A stretch of DNA of 64,000 nt from Limnanthes douglasii subsp. nivea (taxonomy: Eukaryota > Streptophyta > Magnoliopsida > Brassicales > Limnanthaceae), in assembly GCA_036936605.1 (NCBI GenBank), contig JAUPFV010000002.1, forward strand, positions 214,202,029-214,266,028, written 5' to 3'. Shown here piece by piece: positions 46,140-58,149 of the stretch. Each line of letters starts with the position of its first letter. The stretch's first letter is position 1. Below the pieces are notes generated by a model. The model ran no database searches. It was not told the origin of the DNA and saw only the letters and a list, made by a program, of their open reading frames with translations. Made by a program: the position numbers and the translations under genes.

Positions 46140-46430
46140 CAGTCAGAGTCTTCTTCGTCCTCTTCTTTTGATTCATATTCCTCTCAATATTGTTCTTCTT
46201 AATCTTTGTCTTCGTCTTCTTCATCTTTGTCTTCAGACTCTTCATCTTCATCTTCCTACTGGTCACATTTTATCTTTCTCTTTAAGAGGACAGAAATAAG
46301 ATTCTCATTTGGATCCTCGCCATCTTAAGAATATGCCTCTTCAGAATATTGTTCATCATAAAAAGAACTGAAACCATCATCAGAGGAATATGAAGAAAAT
46401 ACCTCTTTCGTGGTTGGTTTTTAGTTTCCT
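46140..46430 (-). pseudogene. acidic third gene, MULE-2 copy
   Basis: Read on minus from about 46430: SSYSSDDGFSSFYDEQYSEE, a VLLKRKIKCDQ basic patch, then a long Asp/Glu/Lys run (EDEDEESEDKDEEDEDKD) ending in a stop at 46140. Four in-frame stops interrupt it. Order of parts (Ser/Tyr-acidic head, basic patch, acidic tail) and position match the MULE-1 gene at 21912-22391. The sequence itself has drifted far. Confidence 0.6.
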
Positions 46431-47349
46431 ATTGCTTCAGGGGAACGAATGGGTGAACTGAATCATCATGTGAAGAATAATTTAGACTTGGCATTTTTTA
46501 AAACAACAATTTTTCTTGTCGATGAGACCTCAAAGTATGAAGTGAACTTTATAGGAGTAGCTAAAATGTTTAAGAAGGTGAAAAGTTTAGAATATTTCAC
46601 AGTAGTGATATCTTGGTTGATATGTGGAACATTCTACTTTTGGGTTATCTTGGTTGTTATTAGTTATGTTTGTAGTTAATTCAATATAATCATGAGTATC
46701 TAATTTTTTCATATAAGTAAATAATCAATCAAATGTAATCACTAGTTTAATTTTGATTTAACATAAGAGGTGGGGGATTGGTAAAGTACATTAGTTACAA
46801 AAACATAAAACTTCTATAATTAGAACAAAAGATGAGAATCAGTTATCACAAAATATAATGATTTGATAGATGCAAAACACGTTATACATAATAAAAGCTG
46901 GATGCAAAAGTTTGTCTAAAATAAAAATGATATATGCGAAACACTTTGTTTACGTTTCTGATAGATGTGAAACAGATAGAGTTTGTTTTCATAGAGATAT
47001 AATGATTGTAGACAAACTTTACAACAAACACTTATTACAAAAATTACAAAAAACAATTAGCAACATGTATTTGAAACACTTACTAATCTTTCTGTCTCTC
47101 TTCTAAAATCTGTTTATGAAATATAAGATGTTGCTAAAAGCTACTGCAGAACGATTAGCTATAGTTAGCATTCCCAGGTGGGGCTTGTGTTGCTGGCATA
47201 TATTCTCATGTACTTTTAGCAACATGTATTTGAAAATTATGTTGTTTAAGGTGGATATACATATAACCGTCTATTACATGTGTTGTCAAAAGTGGAAGCT
47301 AACATTTTATTTATATATATAATGAGAAGCAAAATAAACAAAATAAATG
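46431..47349. other. MULE-2 spacer and unresolved protease remnants
   Basis: Contains motif variants (GATAGATGCAAAACA near 46865, ATATATGCGAAACA near 46931, GATAGATGTGAAACA near 46962). No frame I can assign, though the matching part of MULE-3 holds the last protease exon. Sequence is repeated at about 57090-58780. Confidence 0.5.
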
Positions 47350-47560
47350 TGAATTTGACTTTTACCGCAGAGTCGCTTTCATCTTCGTCTACTATCTCCA
47401 TTAAAGTACTAACAAAAATATAAGATAATGCTACCTCTGGACATGACCATACTATTGGATCGGGATTGTTTTCACCTTTTCCAATTAGTTCTAATTTGTA
47501 GTATTCGTGTATGTCAATTGCAGTTGTTACTTTGTTTATAAATGACTATTCTTTTCTAGT
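47350..47560 (-). pseudogene. Ulp1-like protease exon 7 remnant, MULE-2
   Basis: Minus strand reads KVTTAIDIHEYYKLELIGK and NPDPIVWSCPEVALSYIF, matching KVTERIDLAQYHKIQLVKA and TPDPVVWQLPESKFTYGI in exon 7 of MULE-1. Its end is acidic (IVDEDESDSA) and differs. Confidence 0.72.
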
Positions 47561-48397
47561 AATCCTCATGTTAGGTAGTTCTTTAGAGATTTGATGTTGA
47601 GAAGGATCCAAATTTAGTTCAAATGAAGTCCTTGATCCAACTCTTTCTGCACAAATGCGAAACCAAAGAAACTGTAATATGAGATAAATGTGAAACGTTC
47701 AAAAATACAATAGATGATAAACCATGGAAACTACACTAGATGCGAAACCAAGGGAAGTATGATAGATAAACCAGTGCAATTTTGATAGATGAGAAACCAG
47801 TGAAACTAAACTAGATGTGAAACCTAAGGAAATGTGATAGATGAGAAACCTGAGCAATTATGATAGATGGGAAACCAATGAAACTAAACCTGATGCAAAA
47901 CCTAAGGAAATGTGATAGATGAGAAACATGTGCAATTATGATAAATGTGAAAATATTGTAAATTTTGAGAAGAGAGGAAGGGTAATTCACTTATTTATCT
48001 ATTTTGCATATCCTTTTAAATTTTTGTAATTTTGTTCTCAATTACTCGGTCTAAGACACTGATTTGTGGCGTTTCAATTTGTTGGACTTCAGAGGCCTGG
48101 TCCTTTACAAAAAAACAAAACTACACATTAGATGTGAAACACTTGAAAAACAATAGTTGTGAAACAAAGTAAATATGATGCAGACTAAATGATAAATGTG
48201 AAACCTGTTGTTTTCAATGGATGTGAAACACTTATTTTATACAAACCACCATGCAAGTATATGATACAGACATTAAATATATATAAATACTGATAATATT
48301 ACAATATTTAATCAAAAAAAGAACATAATATAAGAACAAAATATATCTTCAAATACATAGGTTTTTGAAACAGGTTTTGTTAATTTTTGGTTATCTA
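47561..48397. repeat. MULE-2 intron with tandem GATAGATGNGAAACC units
   Basis: From 47650 to 47955 a run of about ten units of 25-35 bp, each with GATAGATGAGAAACC or ACTAGATGCGAAACC; further copies near 48130-48230. It is the MULE-2 equivalent of the motif-rich introns of MULE-1. The Tat copy 2 LTR starts at 48398. Confidence 0.75.
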
Positions 48398-48816
48398 TGG
48401 TGTGGTTTATTTTTGTCTGAGGGTAAGTTTGTAACTTTTATCTAGAGTTTTGTGGAATTTTGAGAGTATTTAATGTTTGGGTTGAATGTAGAGGGAGAAT
48501 TGAGCTGCTTGGTTGTATTTAATTTTCATTACCCTCATTTAATGTTGGTGGTTGGGTATTTATACCCTCACATTTTGGCCACATGGGCTTTCAGGTCGTG
48601 TTTAATGGATTCGGGTCGAGTTTAAAGACCCATTAGTTCTAAGTAAGTAAATAGGCAGCTTAGTCAAAAAGTGATTAGGTTGTAAGTACTTTAGTTCAGT
48701 TCGGATAGTTCAATGGATAATGGTGTCCGAACTGCCCCTGTCCGGCAAGGTGGACATTTTCCGAATTGACCCTGTCCGATTCCCATAAAATGTGGTGACA
48801 GAATCCGGACTCATCA
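48398..48816 (-). repeat. 3' LTR of Tat copy 2
   Basis: 419 bp; on minus TGATGAG..CACACCA. The polypurine tract lies directly outside at 48817-48832. It aligns with 9487-9844 through most of its length, with indels. Confidence 0.82.
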
Positions 48817-49264
48817 GTAGCCCCTTTTTTAGGTGGTGTTCAAAAACCTTTGGTAAGACCTAGAAAACAGCCTGTTGCTGGTGACAGTTACATCCGGACA
48901 GGTCTTTCGAACTGTGTTATAGCTTTATCCGGACTGAAAAAAGTTCTTGAAAACTAAACGGTTTCTTGTCAGAGTTCGTGGGACACGTGTCTCTCTCTGG
49001 TTCGTTACTTCAGCCGTTTTTTCACCTAGAATTTCGCTCCCACCTTCTCCAAAAAGTAACCTCTTCATTTAATGAAGATGACATCAGCATCGTTCCCTAA
49101 TCATTGCAATCCTTTCGAATTATCCTAGGTATCAAAGCACCTTTTTGTATGTTTACCATAAATTAATCACTTCTTCACTGTTTTACCATCATCTTCATAC
49201 TTACTTTGCCAAATTTCAGAGCTTTCTCTCTCAAACACAAATACTTCTTTTTGGTTGTAAGTTT

Positions 49265-51994
49265 ATGTTCACAACTAGGAACGCTTTAATCAAAGGCGGG
49301 TGGCTTAATCTATCAGAGTTAGAAAAGGCTCAAAAAGTCGAACGAGAGAGGCGCATTGCTGCAGGCCTTCCTACTTCCCCTGTCGACAAACCAGAAATTC
49401 CAAACACAGAGCCTGACCAGGGCTCTTCTTCAACTAGGAGCGTTAAACCGAGGAGATTATTTCAAACCAATCCTTCGCCAATTGTTTCAGGCTCGTCGGT
49501 TCAGGAATCGGAGCCCACTGTTGAACCAGGGCAAGCAGTTACTAGTTTCAAGAAGCCTTCCCCATTTATCGCCATGGGATCAGATGCAGATGTCTCTCCT
49601 AATAAACTAGTTGATAGGAGAAGAGGTCACCTGGTAAAAGGGCAGGCTCAAAAAGGTACACCTTCCAAATCAGGGGCCAAGGACAGTGACAAAGGGTCAG
49701 AGGCACCCATGAAAATTCCTAAGGACAAGCTGTCCGGACCGGAGGCATCTAGCCAAAGCCTCCGAAAAGAAACCACCGCATCTGAGCCCCCGCCGGAGGT
49801 CAGAGTTCAGGAAAGCATTGAAGCCCAACAGTCTGAAGGTCAGACTGAACCAACTCCTAACTCCCCTCATAGACCTTGAAGTGGGGGATTCCGGAGAATG
49901 TAAAAATAAGGATCCCAATAGACCTTGAAACCCCGATAGACTGCAAGCTCAGTTAAGTAGTCATCTTCACTGAACCTTTTAACTGGGGACTAAGGTTTCC
50001 CTTAGATCCGGAGATAGTCAAATATTTCCACCTCATCAAGCTCTGCCCAAGTCAAATATTTCCACCTCATCAAGCTCTGCCCAAGTCAACTGAGCCCTAA
50101 TGCTTGGTACACTCTCATGGCCAGTATCATGGCTTCCAGTCTCTCCGGAATTCCTCTTCTGATAGAGGAATTCGTTGTTGTGGCCAGCCTCTGCAAAAAC
50201 CCCCATATCCCCTTCTATCACTTCAACATGATGATAACTATAAAGCAGTGGATGACCTGCTCGAGTCTGAGAGAAATTGGAGGACTCACTTCTTGTTCGT
50301 GAGTTGCGCTTGGGAGAATGGGAGGAAGATCGAAGCCGGAGGCAACCCGAGTCTCCTCACCAACAGATGGCGAAGTGATAGTAAAAATCCCACCTTACAT
50401 TCTCATTTTCATTTTTAGTGAATTCGTTTAACTGACTTGTCTTGTCTCTTTTCTCTTCTTTTTTTTGTTGACAGTGTTTCCTAAAGACTTCAATGATTAC
50501 TTGAAGGCCGAGCAGATTACTTGCACCAAGATAAACACTTGGGTTGCTGAATAGTGGGATAATCGCTTCCACAACGCCTTCATTGGAGGCAATCTTGCAA
50601 GGTCTCATCTCTGGAACACTACTGATCGGAGGGACTTAACGTGGGAGGAACTTACCACTCTGCCCCCTCCGGATGTAGTCCTTAAAAGAACACATGCACC
50701 GGACGGGTCACTGTATTTTCCTGGTCGAGCCAAGGCCCCAAGTAAGATGAAAGGAAAAAAAGGGAAGGGTAAGAAGAGTGTGGTTGAAGCTAACCCCACC
50801 GAAGCGGAGGAAACTGCTCCAACAAACCAAGAGGGTTCAATTCCAAGTCAGATTGATGCTGCTCTTCAAGAAGTTGTGGAGAACGAGAGTACTAGGGAAG
50901 AGGCAGGATCTCCAAAAACTCCAAGAGTTCCCAAGAGAGACAGGAAACGAGGAGCAGAAATCAAGGATAAGAAGGCCAAGAAGAAAAAGACCTCCAAGGG
51001 TGATGAACTTTCTCTCCGGCCTCCGGAGCCCCTCCCTCCTGCTGACCCTACTGATCCAACAAGAGCAGAAGAGATCCCCGGTGACTTTCAAACCGATAAG
51101 GTTGGAGGAGGAGACATCAGTATTGACGGTGTCGAAATTACAGGTCTTGAGGGACTGGGTGACTACTTTGAAAACCTCATCAGAGATGACTTTGCTGGGC
51201 CCTACCTCCCTCCAAGCACTTCGAACACCGTTACCTTCAATGGTAAATCTTTCACCGTTTCGAGTGAAAGAGATGTTATAACTCACTCTATATTGAGTAA
51301 TGTTCAGCCAGTGCTGGTTCTGGAGAACCAAGTGCGAGGTCAGTCAGCAATCATTACTGCCCTTAATTCTGACAAGGAGAGATTGTCTGGAGACCTCCTT
51401 GGTGCCAACCAAAACGCTGATGTTTTGAAGAGAGAAAATGAGGAGTTAAAGAAGAACCAGGAGGGTTGGGTCACAAAGGTAGCTGCCCTAGAAGACACTA
51501 TCAAAGGCCTCCGGGAAAAGTAGTACGGGTTGGAGAAAGATCTCTCCTCTTCGAAAGAGGAGATTAAGGCCAAGGACCAAGTTATTCATACTTTGACCAA
51601 CGACAATATCGCACTCGAGGACTCGGTGTCCAAGGCTACGGAGGAAAAAGCTGATCTGCTAAGGGAGAAGGAGGAAAAAATCCAGGCCAAGATTGATGCT
51701 TATGCCAACAATGTGATAGACAGTCAAGAAGAAATGTATGCCTAGGTGAAGTCAGACATGGTCTTGCTTTTTCACGAGAAGTTTCCTAAGAGGAATTTGG
51801 GGGATTTATGGACTTTTGTAGAGTATCCAGACCTTCCCTTCCATACAATGGCTGAGGGTTATAGGTTTGATTTCTCTAGTGCATCCTCATCCGATGAAGA
51901 AGAGAACACCGGGGAGAATCTAGGTGAGGACAATGATGACCTCAAGAAGAAGAAAACGAGTGAGGCTGAGCCGTCTTTAAAGGCTCAGTCTTAA
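49265..51994 (+). pseudogene. Tat extra antisense gene, copy 2
   Basis: Plus strand, opposite to its own pol. ATG at 49265, FTTRNALIKGGWLNLSELEK, near-identical start to copy 1. Near 49870 the conserved central block with VNVKYLLALQK is deleted and the frame is lost; GLRFPLDPEIVKYFHLIKL is readable near 49990-50045, with a 33-bp tandem repeat. Intron 50381-50474. Second half 50740-51994: basic stretch, YLPPSTSNTVTFNG, long coiled coil and acidic tail (SSASSSDEEENTG), with stops at 51521-51523 and 51743-51745. Confidence 0.85.
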
Positions 51995-52507
51995 AATATC
52001 AATTATTTTTTACCTTTTGTTTTGATTGAACTAAAGTCCTTGGAAGGTCAAGGCATTTTTGTAACTGGGTCTGGTGTTTGACCGGATATATATATTTTTG
52101 CTTTGATTGATAATTTAAAGTCCTTGGATGGCCAAGGCACTTCGGTCGTTTTAATGAATATGTTTATTTTGCACAATTCTTGCATTCTTTCATAGTTTTT
52201 CAATTTTGGTGGCTAATGTTTAAACAGCCCTTAGTTATTTCATAAACATCTTAAAGTGAGAGTGTTTAAATTCTCCGATGACAAATGTTTAAGTAGTCAT
52301 CACACCTTTAATTCAATCCGACCGGTGTTATAAACAAAAATTCGAGAAGAAACAAAGTAAGAACACTCCGAATTTTTAAGAAGGCATCAAATTTTATAAA
52401 AAAAGGTCGGACAGCTCATTAAAACCTCCCCACGCCACCAAGGTAGGAAAGAGTATGCCCCTAAATATTTACATGGACTTTTAAACAAGTAAATATTTAC
52501 ATAGTTT
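51995..52507. other. spacer between Tat copy 2 antisense gene and pol
   Basis: No gene. Reverse-complement match to 5579-6043 of copy 1. It holds the 3' ends of two convergent genes. Confidence 0.6.
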
Positions 52508-53824
52508 CTAATCCAAGTACATCCGGAGGTGCTCAATATTCCAAGGGTGATTCAAAACCCTTCCATCCTTGTCTTCTAGCCAATATGTCCCAGGTTTAAG
52601 CCTTTCAATGACCATATAGGGTCCTTCCCAAGTTGGGGCTAGTTTGCCGAGCAGCTTCTCTTTAGTGTATAAAAAGACTTTCCTTAACACCTTATCCCCC
52701 AGCTGAAAATCTCTTCTTTTAACTTTGGAAGCAAACCTGTTTCTCATCAAACCTTGATAGTGCACAACCCTAAGGTGTGCCTTAACTCTTCTTTCCTCTA
52801 TTAAATCAAGTTGACCTCGGATAGCCCCCTCGTTAGCATGTTCGGAGAAATTATGAACTCAAAATGAAGGGAGAGTTGCTTCTATGGGAGCTATAGCATC
52901 CATCCCATAGACCAAGGCAAAAGGTGACTCTTGTGTTGCAGCCCTAGGTGTACTCCGGTAAGCCCACAAAACCTCTTGTAAATAACTAGGCCATTTTCCA
53001 ACAACCCCTTCTAAATTTTTCTTCAAACCGGACAGTATAGTTCTGTTAGCCACTTCAACCTGATCATTTTCTTGTGGGTGGAAAGGTGAAGAGAAACAAT
53101 GTTGTATACCTCTAGAGGCACAAAAACTCTCCATTTCCTTGTTGTCAAACTGTGGCCCATTGTCTGTTGTTATCTTCTGTAGAATTCCAAATCTGCAACA
53201 GATATTGGATAAAATGAATTTTATGACAGCTTTTAATGTTGTACCTGCCAATGGGGCTGCTTTGATCCACTTCGAAAAATAATCAATAGCAACAATTATT
53301 GTTTTGCGTCCTCCGGATGCCATAGGTAGAGGTCCCACCAAATCCAACCCCCATCGAGCAAAAGGTATAGGCTCAGAAATTGACTCTAAAGGGATGGCTG
53401 GGATATGAATTTCATTGCTATATCTCTGGCATGGGTCACACCTCCTCACCAGCTCCTTAGCATCTTGCATTATAGAGGGCCAATAATAACCAGCCAATAA
53501 CACTCTCCTTGTTAGAGCCCTGAATCCACATTGAGTCGATCCCTCACCATCATGTAATTCGGAGAGTACTATTTGAGATTCATCAACCCCCAAACATCGT
53601 AAGAGGGGTTTACTGTAAGAATTCTTATAAAGAACATCTCTTAGTATGATAAAACCACGAGCTTTGTACTTAACTTTTCTTGATATTAACTTATCCGGAG
53701 GCAAGATGCCATCGGAGAGATATTGAAGGAGAGGAAACCTCCAATCTTGGGGCTGTTTCATCTGTATATCGAAGCTTTCTTCCTCTTTACCCATATTGAG
53801 TTGAATGGAAGGGCACTCCAGCAC
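52508..53824 (-). pseudogene. int: Tat copy 2 integrase and end of second RNase H region
   Basis: 53824-52859: linker after RNase H, HHCC remnant ending CDPCQRY, IDYFSKWIKAAPLAG, TDNGPQF, and QENDQVEVANRT with the catalytic Glu. One stop at 52859-52861 (SF*VHNF, where copy 1 has Arg) precedes the C-terminal part 52765-52508 (GDKVLRKVFLY, WEGPYMVIERL). All three acidic catalytic residues are kept. Better preserved than in copy 1. Confidence 0.9.
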
Positions 53825-54900
53825 ATGGTGATCATCAATCTATATCACCTTTTTGTCCACAGCAACATTCTTTGTCATTTTAGCAACATTTTTGGTCACT
53901 TCAGATACTTCAGCAATAGATTCTTCAACTTCATGTACAAAAACATTAGTATTGTTATCCCGTTCTTCCATAAAAGCATGTAAAGCAGGATTAGTATCAG
54001 GATCCCGTTTTTCCATAACAGTAACATCAATGGGGGGATCATCTTACTTTTAAACGCCAATTTCAATAGGAGTAACATGCTCTTTTTCGACAACAATAAT
54101 ATCTTTAGATGTAACAACATCAACATCAACATGGTGATCATCTTGTTTTTTTCAACCCGACCTTCAATAGTAGTATCAGGCTCTTTTTCACTACATCAAT
54201 ATTGTTATATGTAACAGCATCAATATCAACATAGGAAATATTTTTCTTTTCCACCCCATCTTCAATAGGAGTAATATGCTCCTTTTCCACATCATCAATA
54301 TTGTTAGATGTAACAACATCAACATATATGGGGAAATATTTTGGTTTTTAACCCTAACATCAGCACAAACAGTAATAATACCCTTAAATGTAACAACAAC
54401 AACATCAATCGTAAGCCCAACAACATTGTCATCCTCAACATCAACAACAATAATAGGATCATATTGTTCCACAACAACTTGACTGTTCTATCTTTTTGGA
54501 GGTGGAGCCTTGTCTTTCACTATATTATTAGATGATATGTCTTGGTTTTTTACATTAACAATATGGTTTTCAACACAAAAAACTAATAACAGAATCATGT
54601 AGCTTTTTTCTGATTTTATTCGGTGGGTGTTAGGCTTGATCTTTTATTTGTTTTTTTCTTGCATATGTTTTTTGTTACTTTTCAGTTGTTTTGTTAACTT
54701 CATCCTCTATGTTTGGTTTCAACATAGTTAGTTTAATGTCTTCTCTAGGTCAACCTCTATGTCCAACTCTACATCAGCTTTCATTTCTGTAATATTCTTC
54801 TCTTTTCCTTAAGTTTCCTTTTTAGTTCTTCAATTTGTTCTTGAAATTTTCTACGTTCTAGTTCATTTTGTTTTATTTTTTCAACTGTTGATAAGTTAAA
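53825..54900 (-). pseudogene. MULE-2 protease middle exon with degenerate repeat protein
   Basis: Minus strand encodes repeats built on phrases like NNIDDVEKEHITPIEDGVEKK, VDIDAVTYNNIDVVKKE and VTKNVAKMTKNVAV, several units of about 30-40 residues with stops and shifts. It holds the place of the polyglutamine-bearing exon 6 of MULE-1. No known domain. Confidence 0.5.
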
Positions 54901-55900
54901 GCTCTGGCTAGAGACAGCGTATGCTGGTGCTTTGGGTGGGGTTTAGGCTAAGTTCGGGGCTAGTGCTATGGCTGAGGATATGTTGTTAATTCTCTGCAAA
55001 ATAATAAGTCATGTCAAAGATACAAAACCTTTTATATAAGATGATGGATGATAGATGCAGAAACTTAACAAATATAATAGATGTGAAACGTAAATAAACG
55101 TGATAGATGCGAAACCTTTTCATTAGATGATACATGATAGATGGGTAACCTTAGATGTGAAGTGAATTAAAAAGATGGATGCGGAACCTAGATGAAAATG
55201 ATAGATGTGACACGTGAATTAAATAATAGATGCGCAACCTTTAGTAAAAACGTGGCTTAAATGATAGATACACAACATTTAGTAAACATGATAGATGTGA
55301 AACGTACATTTAATATGATAGATGTGAAATATTCATATGATATTATTGATGCTAGATGCAGAACGTATAGTCAGTATGATAAAATTGAAGATTTTTACGT
55401 TTACTCTTGCCATTAATTTTTTCAACCTTCTATATTTTGTTGTGAGATGGTACAATCTGGTAACAATGTTAATTGGAGACTTATTTTTTATTTTCTTTTT
55501 GAGTCTCTTTAGATTCCTAAGAATTTGAAATATTAAATTTTCCTTTCTTGCAGTAGGCGCACGTCCTGTCTGTACCATCTTCTATTTGATTAGAGAACCA
55601 ATTTCTTAACTAGCTCTTATAAATTTTGCACGTGGTTAGAACAATATATTGGTCTATTGTTTTTCGCTATCAGTAGAATATCTTGCAACTGAGTCTTGGT
55701 GCATATCCCAATGCAAACCATCATCATCGTTGTTTAGGTTTAGTTGTTCAGAATCCTATGATGGAACATCATCATGTTGTTGAGGAACATTATTATTTTC
55801 TTCTTGTAGTTGGAACTCTCCTTCAAATTGTTCTTCTTCTTATTATTTTTCTGTTAGTTTCAATTCTTCTTCCGGAATCTACAAAATTGTTAAAATGTTA
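54700..55900 (-). pseudogene. MULE-2 protease exons 4-5 remnants and motif-rich intron
   Basis: Near 54780-54900 the minus strand reads NELERRKFQEQIEELKRKLKEK, a coiled coil matching KNKYERKIEKQ and LKELKRKIAKLE of MULE-1. 55010-55370 is an intron-like stretch with about ten GATAGATGYGAAAC variants. 55380-55900 reads a basic block (LKRLKKKIKNK) and, upstream of it, an acidic block (QEENNNVPQQHDDVP), in the order of MULE-1 exon 4. (TA)n at about 55899-55917. Confidence 0.55.
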
Positions 55901-55984
55901 TATATATATATATATATAAAATGTGAAACTGGAACAAAAAATACTGTGTAAATATACATGTTCATCTCTTATCTTTGTTATGTC

Positions 55985-56110
55985 TTCAATCAAATCTAAT
56001 GTTGTTTTGCGCTAATACCCAGCCATTTGAAGCATCGAGGTATATTATCTTCAAGTTTATCATTTTGACATATTGTTGTGTGTTTCATGATGAATGACTA
56101 TTAGTGATGG
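55985..56110 (-). pseudogene. MULE-2 protease exon 3 remnant
   Basis: Minus strand reads FIMKHTTICQNDKLEDNIPR then CFKWLGISAKQ, matching FIMEHTTIGHEV and PRFFKWLGLE in exon 3 of MULE-1. An acceptor-like CACTAATAG precedes it. Exons 1-2 are not found beyond it. Confidence 0.78.
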
Positions 56111-56395
56111 TTAAACAAGGTTCAAAGGTAAAATCGGGTTTTAAACATTTTCTGGTTGATATGAAGTATTTTTGTAAGAGTTTGTGAGAGAATGGAGGTG
56201 TGTTCTTGTATTTAATGTTGTTAGAAAAGTCCAACCCATATTAACAATGTTAGTTGGGGTATTTATACTTTTTTTCTCTAAACCATGGGTTGTGCGGGTC
56301 AGATCTTATAGTCGGGTAAATCATATGAGCCATCAAGTCCAAGAAATGAGGTGCTAGGCACATAGCTGAGTCATTGTTCAACAAAAATATATTAT
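56111..56395. repeat. direct repeat Y, first copy (upstream part)
   Basis: Together with 55985-56110 this matches 58920-59310 almost base for base by eye. It contains GGGGTATTTATAC and CCATGGGTTGTGCGGGT phrases that faintly recall the Tat LTR, so a diverged LTR origin is possible. Confidence 0.55.
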
Positions 56396-56759
56396 ACTGT
56401 GGTAGATGCGAAACCTAGTAAAACTAAATACATTGTTTTGATAGTTGTTAAACCATCTCATAACAAAGTATATTTTTAGTGGTGATAAATGCAAAACTTA
56501 TGATAACTAAAATATATGATTTTGATAGATGGCTTAAAAGATGTATACAAACAGATAAATAAAATGATTAAATTTATTATGAAACAAGCGAAATACATGG
56601 TAAGTTCAATACAACATAGACAAGCTTGAAGCAAACTTCAAAAATAGAGTCTCCTTGTTTAAACTCTAATTCAAACTCTTTTTAGTCATTTCAATAGATA
56701 AAACTTATGGTCAGCAAAAAACATAAAACATAAACTTGCTCCCACCCTTAGTAAAACAA

Positions 56760-57075
56760 CAAAAATTAAAGTCAGACCGTTCCTTTTACCATCACTCAGA
56801 GTCGTCTTCGTCCTCTTCCTTTGATTTATATTCCTCTCAATCTTGTTCTTGTTAATCTTCGTCTTTGTGTTCTTCATATTTATCTTCAGAATCTTCATCT
56901 TCATCTTCCTAGTGGTCATATTTTATCTTTCTTTTTAAGACGACAGAAATAAGATTCTCATTTGGATCCTTGTCATCTTCAGAAAATGCATCTTCATAAT
57001 ATTGTTCATCATAAAAAGAACTGAAACCATCATCAGAGGAATATGAAGAGAATTCCTCTGTCGTGGTTTGTTTCC
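56760..57075 (-). pseudogene. acidic third gene, MULE-3 copy
   Basis: Very close to 46140-46430: SSYSSDDGFSSFYDEQYYED-like head, basic patch, and Asp/Glu/Lys tail ending near 56790. Three or more stops. It again lies on minus between the spacer and protease remnants. Confidence 0.55.
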
Positions 57076-58140
57076 AGTTTCCTATTGCTTCAGAGGAACG
57101 AATGGGTGAACTGAATCATCATCTGAAGAATAATTTAGATTTGGCATTTTTTAAAATAATAATTTTTTTGTGGATGAGAACTCAAAGTATGTAGTGAACT
57201 TTATAGGAGTAGCTAAAATATTTAAGAAGGTGAAAAGTTTTGAATATTTCACAGTAATAATATCTTGGTTGATATTCGTGAGCTTTGTAGTTAATGCAAT
57301 GTACTCGTGAGTATCTACTTTTGTAAAATCATACAAGTAAATAACCTATCAAATTTAAGTTACTAGTTTGAATTTTGATTTGACAAAATAGGTGAGAGAT
57401 TTGTATAGTATATTAATTACAAAAACATAATACTTCTCTAAATGAAATCTGAATGAAAAATAATTGGATTAGAAGATGGGAAACATTCTCCAACAAAAAT
57501 AATGACTAGATAGATGCAAAACATTATTACAGAATTATAGATAGATGCGAAACCTTGTATACAAACGAAATGATAGATGTGAAATACTTTGTTGATATTT
57601 CTGATATATGCAAAACAGAGCGACAAATAATATGTGAGATGCTAAACATTCTACTTTTGGGTTATCTTGGTTGTTATTGGTTATGTTTGTAGTTAATGCA
57701 ATGTAATCATGACTATCTACCTTTTTCATATAAGTAAATAACCAATCAAATGTAATCACTAGTTTAAATTTTGATTTGACATAATAGGTGGCAGATGCGT
57801 AAACTACATTAGTTACAAAAACATAAAATTTCTATAATTAGAACATAAGATGAGAATCAGTAATAAAAATATATAATGATTTGATAGATGCAAAACAAGC
57901 TATACATAATGAAAGCTAGGTGGGAAAGTTTGTCTAAAACAAAAAAAGATATATGCGAAACACTTTGCTTACATTTCTGATAGATGCGAAACAGATACTG
58001 TTAGTGTTTGTTTTCATTGAGATATATTTATTGTAGAAAAACTTTACAACAAATACTTATTACAAACATTACAAAAAAATTACAAAAAAAATTACAAAAA
58101 AAATTACAAAAAATCGTCACAAAATCTATTAGTGTTGGTT
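57076..58140. other. MULE-3 spacer with motif variants and internal repeats
   Basis: 57140-57340 and 57640-57760 share a segment (minus strand reads HEYIALTTKLTN and HDYIALTTNITN). I do not know what this peptide is. Motif variants: GATAGATGCAAAACA, GATAGATGCGAAACC, GATAGATGTGAAATA and others. A short ATTACAAAAAA tandem lies at 58068-58105. Confidence 0.5.
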
Positions 58141-58149
58141 TCATTAAGA

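Larger units (their letters stand above)
48398..53824 (-). mobile_element. Tat-type element copy 2, reversed and 5'-truncated
   Basis: Read on minus it has the end of the second RNase H, integrase, spacer, antisense gene, polypurine tract and 3' LTR. The part 5' to the second RNase H end (gag, protease, RT, 5' LTR) is missing: at 53824 it passes directly into MULE-2 protease sequence. The junction lies in CATGGTGATCATC, a phrase also present nearby in MULE-2 (near 54130), so a deletion through short shared sequence is likely. Same family as the element at 1-9844. Confidence 0.87.
34030..56110 (+). mobile_element. older related MULE (MULE-2), interrupted by four later insertions
   Basis: The gene order matches MULE-1: leader with motif variants, transposase on plus (34806-45672), acidic gene on minus (46140-46430), Ulp1-like remnants on minus (47350-47560 and 53825-56110). 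Between the parts sit a TRIM solo LTR, a hAT-like element, a copia element and a reversed Tat element. The host-side coding sequence resumes after the first three insertions as expected, with 5-bp (perfect or near-perfect) or near-perfect 8-bp target duplications. Ends are not resolved. Protein similarity to MULE-1 is clear but low in places, so MULE-2 is a separate, older subfamily. Confidence 0.8.

Noticed and set aside
48398..48816. Host promoter upstream of a gene starting at 49265
   Set aside because: The sequence matches the Tat LTR at 9487-9844, with its polypurine tract. The downstream frame is the Tat antisense gene, not a host gene.
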